DNA of 64,000 nt from JAFLCA01 sp041907145 (lineage in GTDB: Bacteria > Bdellovibrionota_C > UBA2361 > JAFLCA01), in NCBI GenBank assembly GCA_041907145.1, contig JAYRHW010000283.1, positions 1 to 64,000 on the forward strand, read 5' to 3'. The translations under genes and the position numbers were made by a program. Below the pieces are notes generated by a model. It searched no databases and was not told the DNA's origin. It worked only from the letters and a program-made list of their open reading frames with translations. Positions 53,851 through 62,865 of the stretch are shown here, piece by piece. Every line of letters begins with the position of its first letter. Positions within the stretch are counted from its first letter, which is position 1.

Positions 53851-55278
53851 CTACTCTTCGGAGTTCTCACTCTGACTGTTCGCTACTTCCGGCCTGTCAC
53901 TTATACCGAGCTTATCCATCTTATATTTTAATATCCGGCGGCTAATCCCAAGCAACTCGGCAGCACGCGTCTGTACGAAGTTCGTCTTGCGCAGAGCCTT
54001 GAGAATCATCTCGCTCTCGAACATCTTCTCCGCTTCCTCGAATTTCATTGAATCGTCGAACGCCGGCGCCTTGAACCCTTCTAAGCTGCTTCGTGCCTTC
54101 AGCTTGCGCGGAAGATCGGCGTCCGTCACTTGCTCCTGCGGCGACAAAGCCATGAGGCTCTCGATTACGTTCTCGAGTTCCCGCACATTACCCGGCCAAT
54201 CATACTGAACGAGAATGTTCATGGCCTCAGGCGATAGCTGCAGCTTCTTCCCCCCGTAAACCGGGGAGAACTTCTGGAGAAAATGCTCAACCAGAGATGG
54301 TATATCCTCGTAGCGATCGCGTAGCGGCGGCAGATTTACGCCGATAACATTGATGCGATAGTAGAGGTCCTGTCTGAACATCTTGGACTTTATCAATTCC
54401 TCTAGATTCTTGTTTGTAGCTGCGATAATGCGCACATCCACTTTAATCGGCTTCGAGCGACCTACTCTATAAAACTCCTGCTCCTGCAGGAAGCGCAGCA
54501 TCTTTACCTGAACCGGCAGGCTCAATTCTCCAATCTCATCGAGGAACAACGTTCCTCCATCCGCCAACTCGCAGTGGCCGATGCGGCGTTCCACGGCGTG
54601 TGTAAATGCTCCGCGTTCATGACCGAATAACTCCGACTCGATCAAAGTCTCGGGTATGGCAGCACAGTTGAGCGCGATGAAGGGTTTGTTCTTTCGCGGG
54701 CTCAGCTCATGTATCTGGCGCGCAATCAGCTCTTTGCCGGTGCCCGACTCCCCTGTAATGAGCACCGTTGTGTCACGCTCCGCGACTTGACGAACCTTTT
54801 GAAATAACTCGCTCATGCCGCCGCACTTGCCGACCATCGGCCCGAAATCAGCTGCCGGCGCCGGAATATGGCGCCCAGAGTTCTCCGCGCCCGCTGTGAG
54901 TCGCACGTCTGCGTTCGACAGCGTTCCGATGATCAGGGTAGTCAGCTCCTCCACTTCGAAGGGCTTGCTCAAATAATCCACTGCGCCCCACTTCATCGCC
55001 TGCACCGCTGTCTTAACCGTATTCGTCGCCGTCAGCATGATGACCGGAGCTTCGATACTGCGCTCCTTGAGCTGCTTGAGGGTCTGCATGCCATCGAGAT
55101 TCGGCATGAGAACATCGAGTAGTATAAGATCTGGTTTGATATCGTCGATAACGCTCAAAGCCTGCTGACCGTCCTCGGCTGTATGAACGTCAAAGCTGCT
55201 CTTTAGGAGCAGGCGCAGTGAATCGCGCACCCCTGCCTCGTCGTCGACTATCAGCACGCGCTTTCTAGGCTCTAACAT
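53851..55278 (-). CDS. NtrC-family sigma-54-dependent response regulator
   Basis: A 475-residue regulator. The receiver (1-118) has LIVDDEAG, the phospho-acceptor region LILLDVLMPNLDG, LTAT and YLSKPF. The AAA+ domain (about 150-385) has GESGTGKELIARQIH and TLFLDEIGEL. A Fis-type helix-turn-helix is at the end (QTRAAELLGISRRILKYKM). The sigma-54 contact loop reads GAFTHA in place of GAFTGA. I choose the ATG at 55278, which has GGTGG upstream; the frame extends to 55326. No kinase is adjacent. Confidence 0.93.
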   Translation of the reverse strand: MLEPRKRVLIVDDEAGVRDSLRLLLKSSFDVHTAEDGQQALSVIDDIKPDLILLDVLMPNLDGMQTLKQLKERSIEAPVIMLTATNTVKTAVQAMKWGAVDYLSKPFEVEELTTLIIGTLSNADVRLTAGAENSGRHIPAPAADFGPMVGKCGGMSELFQKVRQVAERDTTVLITGESGTGKELIARQIHELSPRKNKPFIALNCAAIPETLIESELFGHERGAFTHAVERRIGHCELADGGTLFLDEIGELSLPVQVKMLRFLQEQEFYRVGRSKPIKVDVRIIAATNKNLEELIKSKMFRQDLYYRINVIGVNLPPLRDRYEDIPSLVEHFLQKFSPVYGGKKLQLSPEAMNILVQYDWPGNVRELENVIESLMALSPQEQVTDADLPRKLKARSSLEGFKAPAFDDSMKFEEAEKMFESEMILKALRKTNFVQTRAAELLGISRRILKYKMDKLGISDRPEVANSQSENSEE

Positions 55279-55495
55279 AAGAATCCACCGTCCCGGCCAA
55301 CACTTTTTCCTCAAAGTAAGATGCAATTTTGAACAGCTCGGTCACCCCGTACTTACAAAAAATGTGCGTTGCGGCGAGCCTAACCCTGTTCACCCTAGGG
55401 AATATAGGAAATTCAGCCACTTAGAAAGGGCCAATTTGGGCGGATGTCGGTCAATTTTGCACAGACGCAGGCGCTACCTAAGGCCTGGCAGCCCT

Positions 55496-55524
55496 TTGTG
55501 GCGCTTCGCATCAACCCGTATAAT
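55496..55524 (+). promoter_or_regulatory. Candidate promoter of the TPR protein gene
   Basis: TTGTGG (55496-55501) and a perfect TATAAT (55519-55524) are 17 bases apart, with transcription predicted to begin near 55531, 23 bases before the start codon at 55554. Confidence 0.55.
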
Positions 55525-55553
55525 GCGGCGGCGACATTTTAGCGTGGAGCATG

Positions 55554-56426
55554 ATGAACTACTTTTCCTTCGCCATTGGCATTCCGGTACTTGTGCTGAC
55601 TTTCACTGCGACAACCTCCCAAGCCCAGTACCTGCCCCCGGCGCCAAAGATTCAGACCTGGAGTAGTGGGAAACTTTCAGCACTCCACGATGATGAAGCT
55701 GCATTGATTCGACAGGGATTCACTCACGCCGCCGACAACAGGCCCGCGGATGCCGCCTCCAGTTTCGAGCAGGCGCTCAAGCTTCGCCCCAGCAATTCCG
55801 ATACGCTTTTTCTGTTGGCGCTCGCCCAGGAGAGCAGCAACAAGCCGGACCAAGCAGTCCAGACCTTGGATGAGTCGTTATGGTTCTCGAAGCACTCCTT
55901 GATCCCAGCCGCAGAGGTGTTGACTGAAAAGGCACGCTTGCTCGTCTCGCGAGGAGAATTCGCCAAGGCTCAGCCTATTGCAGCTCAGGCGCTAGCTGCC
56001 GTTCCTCAGTCCGTTCGAGCACGCTGCGTGGCGAGCGCCGCCGCCGCGGGCCTGGGCAATCGCGGCGACTCGATCCGAATACTCCGAGAGACCCCTGCCC
56101 CGATGAACACGAGTGAGGAAATTCGATTTGCTCTGGCGCGCGCGCTTTTGCTTGGCAGCAACCGCTCGTTGAATCAGAGCGAAATCGAGGAGGCTCGGGG
56201 AATCTTATCCACTCTTAACAGCACGGAAACGAGCAGCCTCGAACCAAAGCAGGTCGCACAGGAGTATATCCGGTCTCTCATCGCAGTTGGGAAAGTTGAC
56301 TCAGCATCGGTGGAGCTGCAGCGAGCCATGAAACTCTATCCGGCGGATTCTGACCTTGCCGCGCTTGAGCGTCAGCTGGACATTGAAAAATCTGCACACT
56401 CAGAACCGACCCCCGCAAGCTCCTAG
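55554..56426 (+). CDS. Secreted tetratricopeptide-repeat protein
   Basis: A 290-residue protein with an N-terminal signal peptide ending near ATTSQAQ (residue 25). TPR-like helix pairs follow, clearest at ADAASSFEQALKLRPSNSDTLFLLALAQE and QAVQTLDESLW, with ALAAVPQSVRAR and AMKLYPADSDLAALE later. It probably acts as a periplasmic scaffold. I choose the second of two adjacent ATGs because GGAG lies four bases before it. It lies alone between the regulator and the liv genes, on the plus strand. Confidence 0.75.
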   Translation: MNYFSFAIGIPVLVLTFTATTSQAQYLPPAPKIQTWSSGKLSALHDDEAALIRQGFTHAADNRPADAASSFEQALKLRPSNSDTLFLLALAQESSNKPDQAVQTLDESLWFSKHSLIPAAEVLTEKARLLVSRGEFAKAQPIAAQALAAVPQSVRARCVASAAAAGLGNRGDSIRILRETPAPMNTSEEIRFALARALLLGSNRSLNQSEIEEARGILSTLNSTETSSLEPKQVAQEYIRSLIAVGKVDSASVELQRAMKLYPADSDLAALERQLDIEKSAHSEPTPASS

Positions 56427-56473
56427 CCGTATCGCTACAGCGAGCGCAGCGGGAATGCGCCATGCCGGTATTT

Positions 56474-57238
56474 CTATCCAGCGCTGGCCGACCCGAAGTA
56501 GATTTCCTGCAGCATTTCATGCTGCCGAACCCGCTCTGGGGTGTCGTCGAGCACAACCTTTCCGATATCGAGCACGATGATACGGCTGCAGAATTTCTGA
56601 ATGAAATTGATATCGTGCTCGATAACGAGCACCGTCTTTTGCAGTGATTTCAGTTTCCGAATGATGCCGGCAACGTCCTCCTTCATCTTCGGAGACACGC
56701 CCGCCGTCGGCTCATCAAGCAAGAACAAGTCAGCCCCGAACGCCAGCGTACGCACAATCTCGAGCAATCGCATCTGTCCGCCCGATAGACTTGAGGCGCG
56801 CTTATGTTCGTGAGATTCTAGTCCGACTTCGCTCAGGTACTCTCTTGCCTTCTCTCGGTTCAGCCTATTCTGAGCAGCCCATGGGAACAGCGTGGACCGC
56901 AAAGGCTGTCGGCTTTCAAGCGCAGTAACGATATTGTCCAGCACGCTCATCTCGCGGAAGACGCCAAAGTTCTGGAATACCCTACCCAACCCGAGCCCCG
57001 CGCGTCTAAACGGCGGCATGCGGGTAATCTCCTCGCCCTTGAAATGGATGACTCCGGAGTTTGGGAAATTAAATCCGCTCAGGCAATTAAAAAGCGTAGT
57101 CTTCCCACTGCCGTTCGGCCCAATAATACCGACCGTCTCCCCAGCGGCCACCCGCAAGGAAACTCCCGCGAGGATCTGAGCCCCCTTGATACTAAAAGTA
57201 ATTTCCCGAACGTCGAGCATGGGCATCGCGTTGTTCAT
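56474..57238 (-). CDS. livG: Branched-chain amino acid type ABC transporter ATP-binding protein
   Basis: A 254-residue LivG-like ATPase. Walker A is GPNGSGKT (residues 40-47), the Q-loop region is GRVFQNFGVF, the signature is LSGGQMRLLEI near 155 and Walker B is LFLLDEPTAG near 177. The C-terminal VLVIEHDINFIQKFCSRIIVL matches the LivG group. It overlaps the livM end by four bases. The second ATPase LivF and the substrate-binding protein are absent here, so this may be a partial or dispersed system. Confidence 0.92.
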   Translation of the reverse strand: MNNAMPMLDVREITFSIKGAQILAGVSLRVAAGETVGIIGPNGSGKTTLFNCLSGFNFPNSGVIHFKGEEITRMPPFRRAGLGLGRVFQNFGVFREMSVLDNIVTALESRQPLRSTLFPWAAQNRLNREKAREYLSEVGLESHEHKRASSLSGGQMRLLEIVRTLAFGADLFLLDEPTAGVSPKMKEDVAGIIRKLKSLQKTVLVIEHDINFIQKFCSRIIVLDIGKVVLDDTPERVRQHEMLQEIYFGSASAG

Positions 57239-58104
57239 ACCGTCCTCTCCACTGGAAAGAGGGTCTCTCGCTTCCAGTACACGACTCCAAACTGTATCAA
57301 GGCGTAGAGCATTTGCCTCATAGGGCCGAGAATGTCCGGTCGAATATCCAGAAACCTAAGAGGCTCAGGCAACAGCACCAGGAATATTGTTGATGCTGTT
57401 ACGCCCCAAAATGAGCCGGGCTTGCCCACTACGATAATCGTCAAAACAAAAACCATCTCGGTAAGAGAGAATGAGGATGGATCAATGTAGTTGATATAGT
57501 AGGCAAAGAAAGCTCCCGCGAGCCCGGCAAAGGCCGAGGACACGAAAAAGCTCAGGTTGCGGAGCTCTTGGGTGTTTCTCCCCAATGCCTGACACGCTTG
57601 ATCGAATTCCGCTTGTGCGCGCAACGATCGGCTCATGCCATTTCTAAATAGAATGAAGAGCACGCACTGCGACAGCAGCGCAAAGACGGCAATCAGGATC
57701 AGAAAATTCTTATTATCCGAGAAGTCTACTCCCCAGAGCTCGGGTCGGGGGATTCCTGGAACTCCTAGAACACCGCGAGTCAAAGACTTCCAATTTATCA
57801 ACAACGCAGAAACGACGGAGCTAAAGGCTAACGTCCCTATAGCAAAGTAATCCTGCTCCAGGCGTAGAGAGATGCCCCCAATAAGCAGCGCAAACAATCC
57901 ACTCAGAAGCATGCTTGCCGCGATACATTCGAGGAATGGAACCTGCAGCTCAGTCGACAAGAGTGCGCTGGTGTAGGCACCTATGGCGTAGCCAGCTACG
58001 TGAGCCAAATTGAAGAGCCGTCCCAATCCGAAGGTAAGATTGAAGCTCTGGGCCAAGATCAAATAGATGCAAATGAGAATGAGAAGATGAATGTAATAAT
58101 CCAT
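57235..58104 (-). CDS. livM: Branched-chain amino acid type ABC transporter permease
   Basis: A 289-residue inner-membrane permease with about nine hydrophobic helices (for example YYIHLLILICIYLILAQSF at the start). The LivM family loop with the conserved YFAIGTLAF, the segment GVPGIPRP, and VVGKPGSFWG near 230 are visible. I start it at the ATG at 58104, which overlaps the livH stop by one base; a 60-residue upstream extension to 58284 is translated from livH sequence and is not convincing. Confidence 0.92.
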   Translation of the reverse strand: MDYYIHLLILICIYLILAQSFNLTFGLGRLFNLAHVAGYAIGAYTSALLSTELQVPFLECIAASMLLSGLFALLIGGISLRLEQDYFAIGTLAFSSVVSALLINWKSLTRGVLGVPGIPRPELWGVDFSDNKNFLILIAVFALLSQCVLFILFRNGMSRSLRAQAEFDQACQALGRNTQELRNLSFFVSSAFAGLAGAFFAYYINYIDPSSFSLTEMVFVLTIIVVGKPGSFWGVTASTIFLVLLPEPLRFLDIRPDILGPMRQMLYALIQFGVVYWKRETLFPVERTV

Positions 58105-58994
58105 CAGGCCACTCTGCCCTTTACCGCAAACAGCCCCTGCGGACGAATGAGCAGAACGAGCAATATGATGACAAAGGCAAACGCATCCTTGTACCCAGCT
58201 GGAATACTGTACGAGCCGAAATCGAGCCCAATACTCAGGTTTTCGACTAGTCCCAAAAGGTAGGACCCCAGAACCGTTCCCCAAATATTTCCGAGTCCGC
58301 CAAGAATCATGGCGGCAAAAGCCTTAATGGTATAGGCGTTGCCCATGGTCGGCTGCAAGTTGGTTTCATAACCGACCAGCACCCCGGCATAGGCTGCAAG
58401 AACGCAGCCCACGACGAAGCATATATATTGCGCTCGCTGACTGCTGAGGCCCAAGGACTCGGCGCCCGATGCGAACTCCGAAACTGCCCGAACCCTCCGG
58501 CCAAGAGACGTCGAATGTATGACAAGCGCCAGGAATGACAACAACAACAATGCGCTGGCAATGATAACGATCTGAACCGGGGTGATATAAACTCCGGCGA
58601 CTTCATAGCTCGTTATTTCCATCCCAACACTAAGCGATTTGACATTCACGCCGAATGCCATAGAAATGCTCGATTCCAGAATGATGGAGAGGGCCAAGGT
58701 GGTCACGAAAGCCAGGAAAAAACTATAACGAGAAAAAGGAAGAATGAATAATTTCAGGCTTCCGACTGCCAGCACTATCGTCCCACCGATGGTGATGAGC
58801 GCGGAGCTTATTAATCCCAAACCGCGATCAATGGCCGCCCAATAGAAGAGATACGCGCCCACCATCATCAAATGACCGTGCGCGAAGTTGAGAATGCGCA
58901 ACAATCCGTATGTAAGAGAGAGGCCCGCGCTTGCTAGCGCATAAATGCTGCCTGCAATGAGCGCATTTACCAGAAGCTGGGGCAAAATCTCCAT
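58104..58994 (-). CDS. livH: Branched-chain amino acid type ABC transporter permease
   Basis: A 296-residue permease of the LivH family with about eight membrane helices. It has the characteristic SAGLSLTYGLLRILNFAHGH near residue 25, YFVGC-like helices and AAMILGGLGNIWGTVLGSYL near 240. The start at 58994 is an ATG; a longer frame begins with a TTG at 59030. LivH, LivM and LivG follow one another; the substrate could be a branched-chain amino acid, an amide or urea, and cannot be told from these components. Confidence 0.92.
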   Translation of the reverse strand: MEILPQLLVNALIAGSIYALASAGLSLTYGLLRILNFAHGHLMMVGAYLFYWAAIDRGLGLISSALITIGGTIVLAVGSLKLFILPFSRYSFFLAFVTTLALSIILESSISMAFGVNVKSLSVGMEITSYEVAGVYITPVQIVIIASALLLLSFLALVIHSTSLGRRVRAVSEFASGAESLGLSSQRAQYICFVVGCVLAAYAGVLVGYETNLQPTMGNAYTIKAFAAMILGGLGNIWGTVLGSYLLGLVENLSIGLDFGSYSIPAGYKDAFAFVIILLVLLIRPQGLFAVKGRVA

Positions 58995-59045
58995 GCCGCA
59001 AATTGTAGTGAAGGAACCGGGCTCTGGCAAGTTCTGGAGAGAACT

Positions 59046-60317
59046 CTAGTAATTGTCGATATCCTTCCAAGCCTGCTCGCGGCGTATGCGATCGGGATCA
59101 TCCACGATACCGCCTAACACGATACGACCGAGACGGGCGAAAATCTCATCGATCGGCGTATTCTTGGCGTCCGGGAAAAGAGGATCGAGAAAATCAGGGT
59201 GGAATCGCATCATGTGTTCCAAGACCGCACGATCATGTTCTGACTTGGCTAAGGTGGCCCATATATGCCGCCCTATCGCACCAAAGTCCATAATTCCCCA
59301 TTCGAGCATCTTCGCGATGTACTGACCCGCAGAGAGCAATTCCTCGGGAGCCGGCGGACGCTCGAAGGCGTAAGACCCTCCGCTGTTTCGCATGCGGTCC
59401 GCGATGCTCACGACATTCGATACGATTTGCGGATGGCAGTGTCCGGAAAGGATCTTTCGCTCCAGCGTTGAATCCAGATACGTAAGCTTGATTGGATGAA
59501 CGCGGCGAAGCAACGCTTCATCCAGCGTGCGGTTCCAGTTCTTGGTGAAGATCATGAGAAGATTGTCGACATTCGCATCAATCGGCGGGCGCGATTCGAG
59601 CCAGATGCGAGCGTCCTGGATCGGACCAAGGAAGAAGGTATCAATGGAGCCGTCCGGTTTATCGAGCTCATCGATAAGTAATATGACGGGCTTCTTTTGC
59701 GACGCTAAATAGGCACGCGACAGAATCCCAAGATTCATTAGATCCTCGCCCTTTCCTTCGAGCTTTCCGACCATGGCATTCGCCATGGCCAGTGTTGATG
59801 GTGCCTCTATCAGATTCTGTGTCGGCATGCCGCGATAGCAGCTCAAGCACATCAATTCTGCACCGCTGATCTTGGCTAGGCTTTTCGCGAAGAAGCTCTT
59901 ACCACAGCCCGAGGGGCCCTCGAGCAATAACGCCTTGATGCGCGAGCTCTTGGTATTGAGCAGCAGCGCCACTTGAATAGCCAGAAACGGAAGGCACTGG
60001 TATCCCACGGTGGACAGCTTCTCGGCCAGCTGCTGAGGATTACCAAGGAATGAAAATCCCGGCTTCTCTACTTTAAGATTGGATACGAACTGGGCATTGA
60101 CGGCTCCAAGTCCGTCGTCGGTAGCAACGTGGGGTTGGGGCGCGATTGGGCCGCTCCTAGGTGGGATTTGCTTCTCTGCGATACTAGGCTTATCCGCGGG
60201 AGGCTTCAGCGCGGCGGCCTGCGGCTTCGGCGTAATTTGCAGTTCCACCCTAGGTCGATTCGGCATCACCCGTGAACTCTTCGATACGCTGGGTTCAGTT
60301 CTGCGCTTAGGAATCAT
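59046..60317 (-). CDS. MoxR-like AAA+ ATPase with a long Pro-rich N-terminus
   Basis: A 423-residue ATPase. The first 75 residues are rich in Pro, Lys and Ala. The AAA core has Walker A GPSGCGKS (134-141), a Walker B ILLIDELDKPD near 211-221, a sensor region NLLMIFTKN and a putative arginine finger in LDEALLRRVH. It resembles MoxR/dynein-related AAA proteins, which work as chaperones with a VWA partner, but no VWA gene is seen. It is 15 bases upstream... its stop precedes livH by 51 bases, and it follows the Wzc-like gene by 169 bases. Function is unknown. Confidence 0.75.
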   Translation of the reverse strand: MIPKRRTEPSVSKSSRVMPNRPRVELQITPKPQAAALKPPADKPSIAEKQIPPRSGPIAPQPHVATDDGLGAVNAQFVSNLKVEKPGFSFLGNPQQLAEKLSTVGYQCLPFLAIQVALLLNTKSSRIKALLLEGPSGCGKSFFAKSLAKISGAELMCLSCYRGMPTQNLIEAPSTLAMANAMVGKLEGKGEDLMNLGILSRAYLASQKKPVILLIDELDKPDGSIDTFFLGPIQDARIWLESRPPIDANVDNLLMIFTKNWNRTLDEALLRRVHPIKLTYLDSTLERKILSGHCHPQIVSNVVSIADRMRNSGGSYAFERPPAPEELLSAGQYIAKMLEWGIMDFGAIGRHIWATLAKSEHDRAVLEHMMRFHPDFLDPLFPDAKNTPIDEIFARLGRIVLGGIVDDPDRIRREQAWKDIDNY

Positions 60318-60449
60318 GCTGCCCTTTGTCTAAAACCCCTCGAGGCCTGCGTAATAAGTGACTGAAATTACACGACTAAGTCCCAGCCACCGGCCTCTAT
60401 TTTGCATCTACCAAGAGTTATGGAGTTGCGGGTGAAAAAGTGGCTTAAC

Positions 60450-60479
60450 TCGGCATCTTAGCGCAACTAAGCTGACCGA
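60450..60479. repeat. Hairpin related to the second hairpin of the 44-kb repeats
   Basis: Arms TCGG/CCGA and CTTAG/CTAAG enclose the loop CGCAA. In the 44-kb repeats the same positions are TCGG/CCGA, CTTGG/CCAAG and CGCAG. The one changed stem position is a compensatory G-C to A-T pair. It lies in the gap between the AAA ATPase and the Wzc-like gene, which otherwise shows no gene. Confidence 0.55.
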
Positions 60480-60486
60480 ATTTGCT

Positions 60487-62856
60487 CTAGGAGCCCATGA
60501 CCTGTCTGCCGCCGTTCGGAGAAGCCTTCTCGTTCGCATCTTGCTCCAAGTCGAACTGGGTATACGAACGGTAGTAGCGGTTATAGTAATAGTAATCCCC
60601 GCTCGTAATATCGACATCGTTTAAGATGGCACCAAGGATGTTGGCACCAACGGCCTTCAGGCGATTTCGCGCATCATTGACGACTCGGCGTGGAGTTGAC
60701 GCTCCCTTTATAACCAACACGACCCCATCGACATATCGGGACAGTACGACTGAATCCGTCACCGGCAGCACCGGCGGAGAATCGATAACCACATAATCGA
60801 ACTCTCGCGAAAGCTGATCTATCAATGATGCCATCTCGAGTGAGCCGAGGAGCTCGGCAGGATTCGGCGGAATCTTGCCACTAGGAATAATGGTGAGCCG
60901 CCGTACGACGTCTCGTACGAACACTTCGCCGACGGTGCGCTGCCCCGTGATGACCTCAACAAGACCGGGAAGGTTCTTATCCAAGGAAAAATGCTTCGCC
61001 AAGCTCGGACGACGAAGATCCGCATCAATCAGCACCACTCGCCCCCCCGCGGAAGCAAGGCTCGCGGCGAGATTCACTGACGAGGTAGTCTTCCCCTCAG
61101 AAGACTGCGCCGAAGAAACCAAAATGGTTCGAGGCGGCTGCCCAGCTCTGGACAGCAAGATAGCAGTGCGAATCGTTCGATAGGCTTCAGAGGCCAGCGA
61201 CTTCGGAGCATGCACGTAAACGATCGGCAAATGGGAAGCTGCCTGATCCAGCGGCACGATCTCCTTTGCTTGCGGAGGCTTCACGGGAGATTCCCCCTCC
61301 TGAGCACCGGAAATCGGCGCGGGCAAAGCCTCAAACATGAACGACGGAACCACTCCGAGGCTCGGCATGCCTATCTGCTCGAGCAGCTGTTCCGGAGTCC
61401 GCACCGTGTTATCCAGATAATTAATGAGAAAGGCAAAGGTCAACCCCGCGCCGACCCCGACGAGCAGTCCCAACAGAACGACATAAGTCTTTTGCGGATA
61501 ACTTGGTCTTTTGGGGACGCTGGCATAATCAACCACGCTGACGTTCGAGGCATTGCTCTCTACCGCTAAGGCCGTCTCCTTGATCTGACGCAACACATTC
61601 TGCAGTAATTCACGCGAGGTAGTTAATTCACGGTTGAGGACATTATACTGAACTTCCTTCTTGGATAGCTCGAACGTCCGGCTCTTTTGCTGCTCCAGCT
61701 CTTCCTTGAGGTTCTTCTCCTCTTCTGCGGCAGCCATAGCCTTGGCCTTAAGTCCGCTTACTACCTGCTTACGCTGCGCAGACACCGAACGCTTGATGGC
61801 TTCAATCTGCGAACGCAATTGAACCATCTTTGGATAACTAGGAGTGAACTTAGCTGAAAGCTGCTGATACTCGCCCTCGAGCTTTGCCAGCTCAGAGCGA
61901 AGCTGCTGGATGCCGACATCGTCAAACCCGGCTGACGAGTCGGACAGGGCTCCTTCGGCTTCCTTCCAAATATGCTCGGTCTCGATTCGCTTCGCGGTGG
62001 CATCAGTCAGAAGTCGATTAAGCTGCGACATCTTTTGGGCGGTTATATTTTCATCTTTATTCACAGCCACAATCGAATTGGCTTCAGCGTAGTCCGCCAT
62101 TTCGCGCTCGAGGCCCGCCACCTTCTCGCGCAGCTCATCCGCCTGGCCGCGCAAGAATTCCAAACCGTGGGCCTGCTGCTCGATTCGGTTGCTGCGAGTC
62201 CAGTCGATATAAGAAAGTGCGTGCTTGTTCGCTATCAAGGCCGAAAGTGTGGGACTTTTGGTGGTTGCACGAATGACTACGAGAGAAGTCCTTCGCACTG
62301 GCTTTACTTCAATAGTATCGAGATACTTTTTAATGACACTAATGGGAGCCTTATAGGTTGCAAGAGTATCGACTCCGCTCGCTAGGTCCTCCCGACTAGC
62401 ACCCGATCCGAATATCCTCGAGAAAAATCCGGCCGTAGATGCCTGCTCCAAGCTCGAGCGTATGCTTTGATCTTCGAGCGAACGATCCGCGAGGGAGTAG
62501 CTCCTAATCTCTTCAATTTGAGTCTCCAGGTAGTTTGACTCCTTGCTCTTCTGCTGCAGCAAATCCTCAATCTTGGTGGCAGTCAGCACGGGCTCATAGG
62601 TGCTAATTCGAATTTTAGCCTCGGCGCTATATTGAGGAGTGGCGGTAAAGGCATAGATCAGCGAGAGCAAAATGGCGAGGGCGATGATGCCGACGACGAT
62701 CGTGCGGTACTTGAAGACCACCCGCCAATACTCGCGTAGTTGCACCTCCGGACCGCTTGACTGCTCGATTCCAACGCTATCGGCTCGAAGTTCGAGCGGC
62801 ACCGGCAAATGCTCGGGGCGAGGTCTAACATTGGGTGATGGAGAATATTCCGTCAT
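60487..62856 (-). CDS. Wzc-like polysaccharide co-polymerase and BY-kinase
   Basis: A 789-residue fusion of an inner-membrane Wzz-like chain-length domain (N-terminal helix near residue 53, a long periplasmic coiled coil, a second helix near 455) and a cytoplasmic tyrosine autokinase. The kinase has the Walker A-like motif SSAQSSEGKTTSSVNLA near 580, VVLIDADLRRPSLA near 608 and DYVVIDSPPVLPV near 690. A Tyr cluster (753-767, about seven Tyr) near the C-terminus is the expected autophosphorylation tail. It works with the Wza-like exporter directly upstream. Confidence 0.94.
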   Translation of the reverse strand: MTEYSPSPNVRPRPEHLPVPLELRADSVGIEQSSGPEVQLREYWRVVFKYRTIVVGIIALAILLSLIYAFTATPQYSAEAKIRISTYEPVLTATKIEDLLQQKSKESNYLETQIEEIRSYSLADRSLEDQSIRSSLEQASTAGFFSRIFGSGASREDLASGVDTLATYKAPISVIKKYLDTIEVKPVRRTSLVVIRATTKSPTLSALIANKHALSYIDWTRSNRIEQQAHGLEFLRGQADELREKVAGLEREMADYAEANSIVAVNKDENITAQKMSQLNRLLTDATAKRIETEHIWKEAEGALSDSSAGFDDVGIQQLRSELAKLEGEYQQLSAKFTPSYPKMVQLRSQIEAIKRSVSAQRKQVVSGLKAKAMAAAEEEKNLKEELEQQKSRTFELSKKEVQYNVLNRELTTSRELLQNVLRQIKETALAVESNASNVSVVDYASVPKRPSYPQKTYVVLLGLLVGVGAGLTFAFLINYLDNTVRTPEQLLEQIGMPSLGVVPSFMFEALPAPISGAQEGESPVKPPQAKEIVPLDQAASHLPIVYVHAPKSLASEAYRTIRTAILLSRAGQPPRTILVSSAQSSEGKTTSSVNLAASLASAGGRVVLIDADLRRPSLAKHFSLDKNLPGLVEVITGQRTVGEVFVRDVVRRLTIIPSGKIPPNPAELLGSLEMASLIDQLSREFDYVVIDSPPVLPVTDSVVLSRYVDGVVLVIKGASTPRRVVNDARNRLKAVGANILGAILNDVDITSGDYYYYNRYYRSYTQFDLEQDANEKASPNGGRQVMGS

Positions 62857-62865
62857 GCTAAATCA

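Noticed and set aside
58105..58284. A 60-residue N-terminal extension of livM
   Set aside because: It overlaps livH throughout, lacks membrane-protein character and the ATG at 58104 is coupled to the livH stop.
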